The position numbers were made by a program, and so were the translations under genes. The notes under the pieces are model-generated. The model had not been told where the DNA came from and did not search any database. It worked only from the letters and a program-made list of their open reading frames with translations. From Alphaproteobacteria bacterium (GTDB lineage: Bacteria; Pseudomonadota; Alphaproteobacteria; Sphingomonadales; Emcibacteraceae): a stretch of 6,290 nucleotides of DNA. Below, in pieces: positions 5,274 to 6,290 of this stretch; positions within the stretch are counted from its first letter, which is position 1; each line of letters starts with the position of its first letter. Location: contig JAADGA010000095.1 in the NCBI GenBank assembly GCA_013152615.1, forward strand, positions 1 to 6,290, read 5' to 3'.

Positions 5274-6290
5274 TTAATGGCCAACTGCAGGTTCGCGCGA
5301 TATTTTTGCCCCGCACGCCTCAAGCTTTTGTACCAGATGTTCATAGCCCCGGTCCAGATGATAAATGCGGTTAACCTCGGTAATATCCTCAGCCGCCAGT
5401 CCGGCCAGCACCAGCGACATCGAGGCCCGCAGATCGGTGGCCATCACCGGCGCCCCCAGCAGTTTGTCAATCCCGCGGATGGTGGCGGTGGCACCATTAA
5501 CGGTAATATCGGCCCCCATACGGCACAGTTCCGGCACATGCATGAACCGGTTTTCGAAAATGGTCTCGGTGATTACCGATGCGCCGTCGCATAGCGTCAT
5601 CATCGCCATCAACTGGGCCTGCATATCGGTGGGAAAGCCGGGATAGGGCCGGGTTACCGCATTGATTCCAATAATCTTTCCGCCCGGACGGATACGGGCG
5701 ACAAGTCCCCGCTCGCTGCCGGTAAATACCAGTCCGGCCTGTTTCAAAATTTCAAGGGTTCCGGTCATGACCCGCGGCAAATCATCGGCCATAAGCTCCA
5801 GTTCCCCACCGGTCATCGCCGCGGCGACCGCATAGCTGCCAGCCTCGATCCGGTCGGGCATAACGCTATATTCTGCGGCATGAAGCTCTTTCACCCCGGT
5901 AATTTTCAGGCAGGAGGTCCCAATTCCGCTAATTTCTGCCCCCATCGCCATCAGACAATGGGCAAGATCGCTGATTTCCGGTTCTTTTGCCGCATTTTCA
6001 ACCACGGTGATGCCGTCGGCAAGACAGGCCGCCATGATAATATTTTCCGTTGCCCCGACCGATACGGTGGGGAACAGAACCCTGCCACCGGTGAGCCTGC
6101 CTGTGGCGCGGACATAGCCGTCTTTCAGCTCAATTGTCGCCCCGATATCCTCGAAAGCCTTCAGATGCAGGTCAATTGGCCGGTTGCCGATGGCACAGCC
6201 GCCGGGCAGCGAGACAATGGCTTCGCCCTCGCGCGCCAGCAGCGGCCCGAGCACCAGAATCGAGGCGCGCATTTTACGGACAATATCATA
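5274..6290 (-). CDS. murA: UDP-N-acetylglucosamine 1-carboxyvinyltransferase, 5' end outside window
   Basis: Transfers enolpyruvate from PEP to UDP-GlcNAc, the first committed step of peptidoglycan synthesis in the cytoplasm and the target of fosfomycin. The visible 338 residues begin [20 protein letters not shown] and align without net gap to E. coli MurA from about residue 84, so roughly 83 N-terminal residues, including the Lys22-Asn23 region, lie beyond the window. The catalytic cysteine (E. coli Cys115) is present in [17 protein letters not shown] at visible residue 32, so this is not the Cys-to-Asp fosfomycin-resistant variant. Arg91 and Arg120 equivalents are present. [12 protein letters not shown] carries the Asp305 equivalent, and [10 protein letters not shown] near the C-terminus carries the Arg397 equivalent. 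The stop is TAA at 5276-5274, and the DUF2948 gene follows after 34 bp. The ATG at 6272 is internal (conserved Met before Arg91), not the start. Confidence 0.97.
   Translation of the reverse strand, partial: YDIVRKMRASILVLGPLLAREGEAIVSLPGGCAIGNRPIDLHLKAFEDIGATIELKDGYVRATGRLTGGRVLFPTVSVGATENIIMAACLADGITVVENAAKEPEISDLAHCLMAMGAEISGIGTSCLKITGVKELHAAEYSVMPDRIEAGSYAVAAAMTGGELELMADDLPRVMTGTLEILKQAGLVFTGSERGLVARIRPGGKIIGINAVTRPYPGFPTDMQAQLMAMMTLCDGASVITETIFENRFMHVPELCRMGADITVNGATATIRGIDKLLGAPVMATDLRASMSLVLAGLAAEDITEVNRIYHLDRGYEHLVQKLEACGAKISREPAVGH

Noticed and set aside
6270..6272. ATG at 6272 as the murA start
   Set aside because: It is the conserved internal Met before the Arg91 equivalent. The frame stays open upstream as YDIVRK, matching the family, so the true start is beyond the window.
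1..6290. Search for a defence system, mobile element, CRISPR array, tRNA or new multi-gene system
   Set aside because: Every stretch is accounted for by conserved housekeeping genes or gaps of at most about 110 bp. I saw no spaced repeat arrays, transposase, integrase, terminal repeats or cloverleaf sequence.

Overview
The window is a densely packed, one-directional block of housekeeping genes from the chromosome of an alphaproteobacterium. All nine genes lie on the minus strand, so transcription runs from high to low coordinates. The assignment rests on gene content and order: murA, a DUF2948 gene, hisG, hisD, a UPF0262 gene, a low-molecular-weight phosphatase gene, infA, maf and an RNase E/G-family gene. 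UPF0262 and DUF2948 are, to my knowledge, essentially alphaproteobacterial families, and this order recurs in that class. GC content is moderate, with CGG/CCGG-rich coding sequence mixed with frequent ATAT-core words. I cannot name the genus.

Layout in the direction of transcription: the 3' four-fifths of murA (peptidoglycan precursor synthesis) enters at the right edge with its catalytic Cys visible. After 34 bp comes a DUF2948 gene, which I start at a TTG codon behind a strong ribosome binding site. A stem-loop sits on its stop codon. About 110 bp of AT-richer DNA with a candidate promoter then leads to hisG (GTG start). Next come hisD (6 bp gap), the UPF0262 gene (1 bp gap) and a low-molecular-weight protein tyrosine phosphatase-like gene (8 bp gap). 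An 83-88 bp gap containing a 12-bp perfect palindrome and a possible promoter precedes infA. A 60-bp gap precedes maf, which overlaps by 11 bp the start of an RNase E/G-family gene that runs off the left edge.

Functionally the block joins cell-wall synthesis (MurA), the first and last steps of histidine synthesis (HisG, HisD), translation initiation (IF-1), nucleotide-pool cleaning (Maf) and RNA decay or maturation (RNase E/G). Three genes have loosely defined or unknown roles: DUF2948, UPF0262 and the phosphatase. The spacing suggests at least two or three transcription units: murA-DUF2948, hisG-hisD-UPF0262-phosphatase, and infA-maf-RNase G. HisG is the short form, so a HisZ partner should be encoded elsewhere.

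I found no RNA genes, mobile elements, CRISPR arrays or phage genes, and no gene-free stretch over 300 bp. I do not see an undescribed multi-gene system. The best leads are a cysteine cluster in the DUF2948 protein, the two conserved genes of unknown function, and a few small regulatory-looking palindromes.
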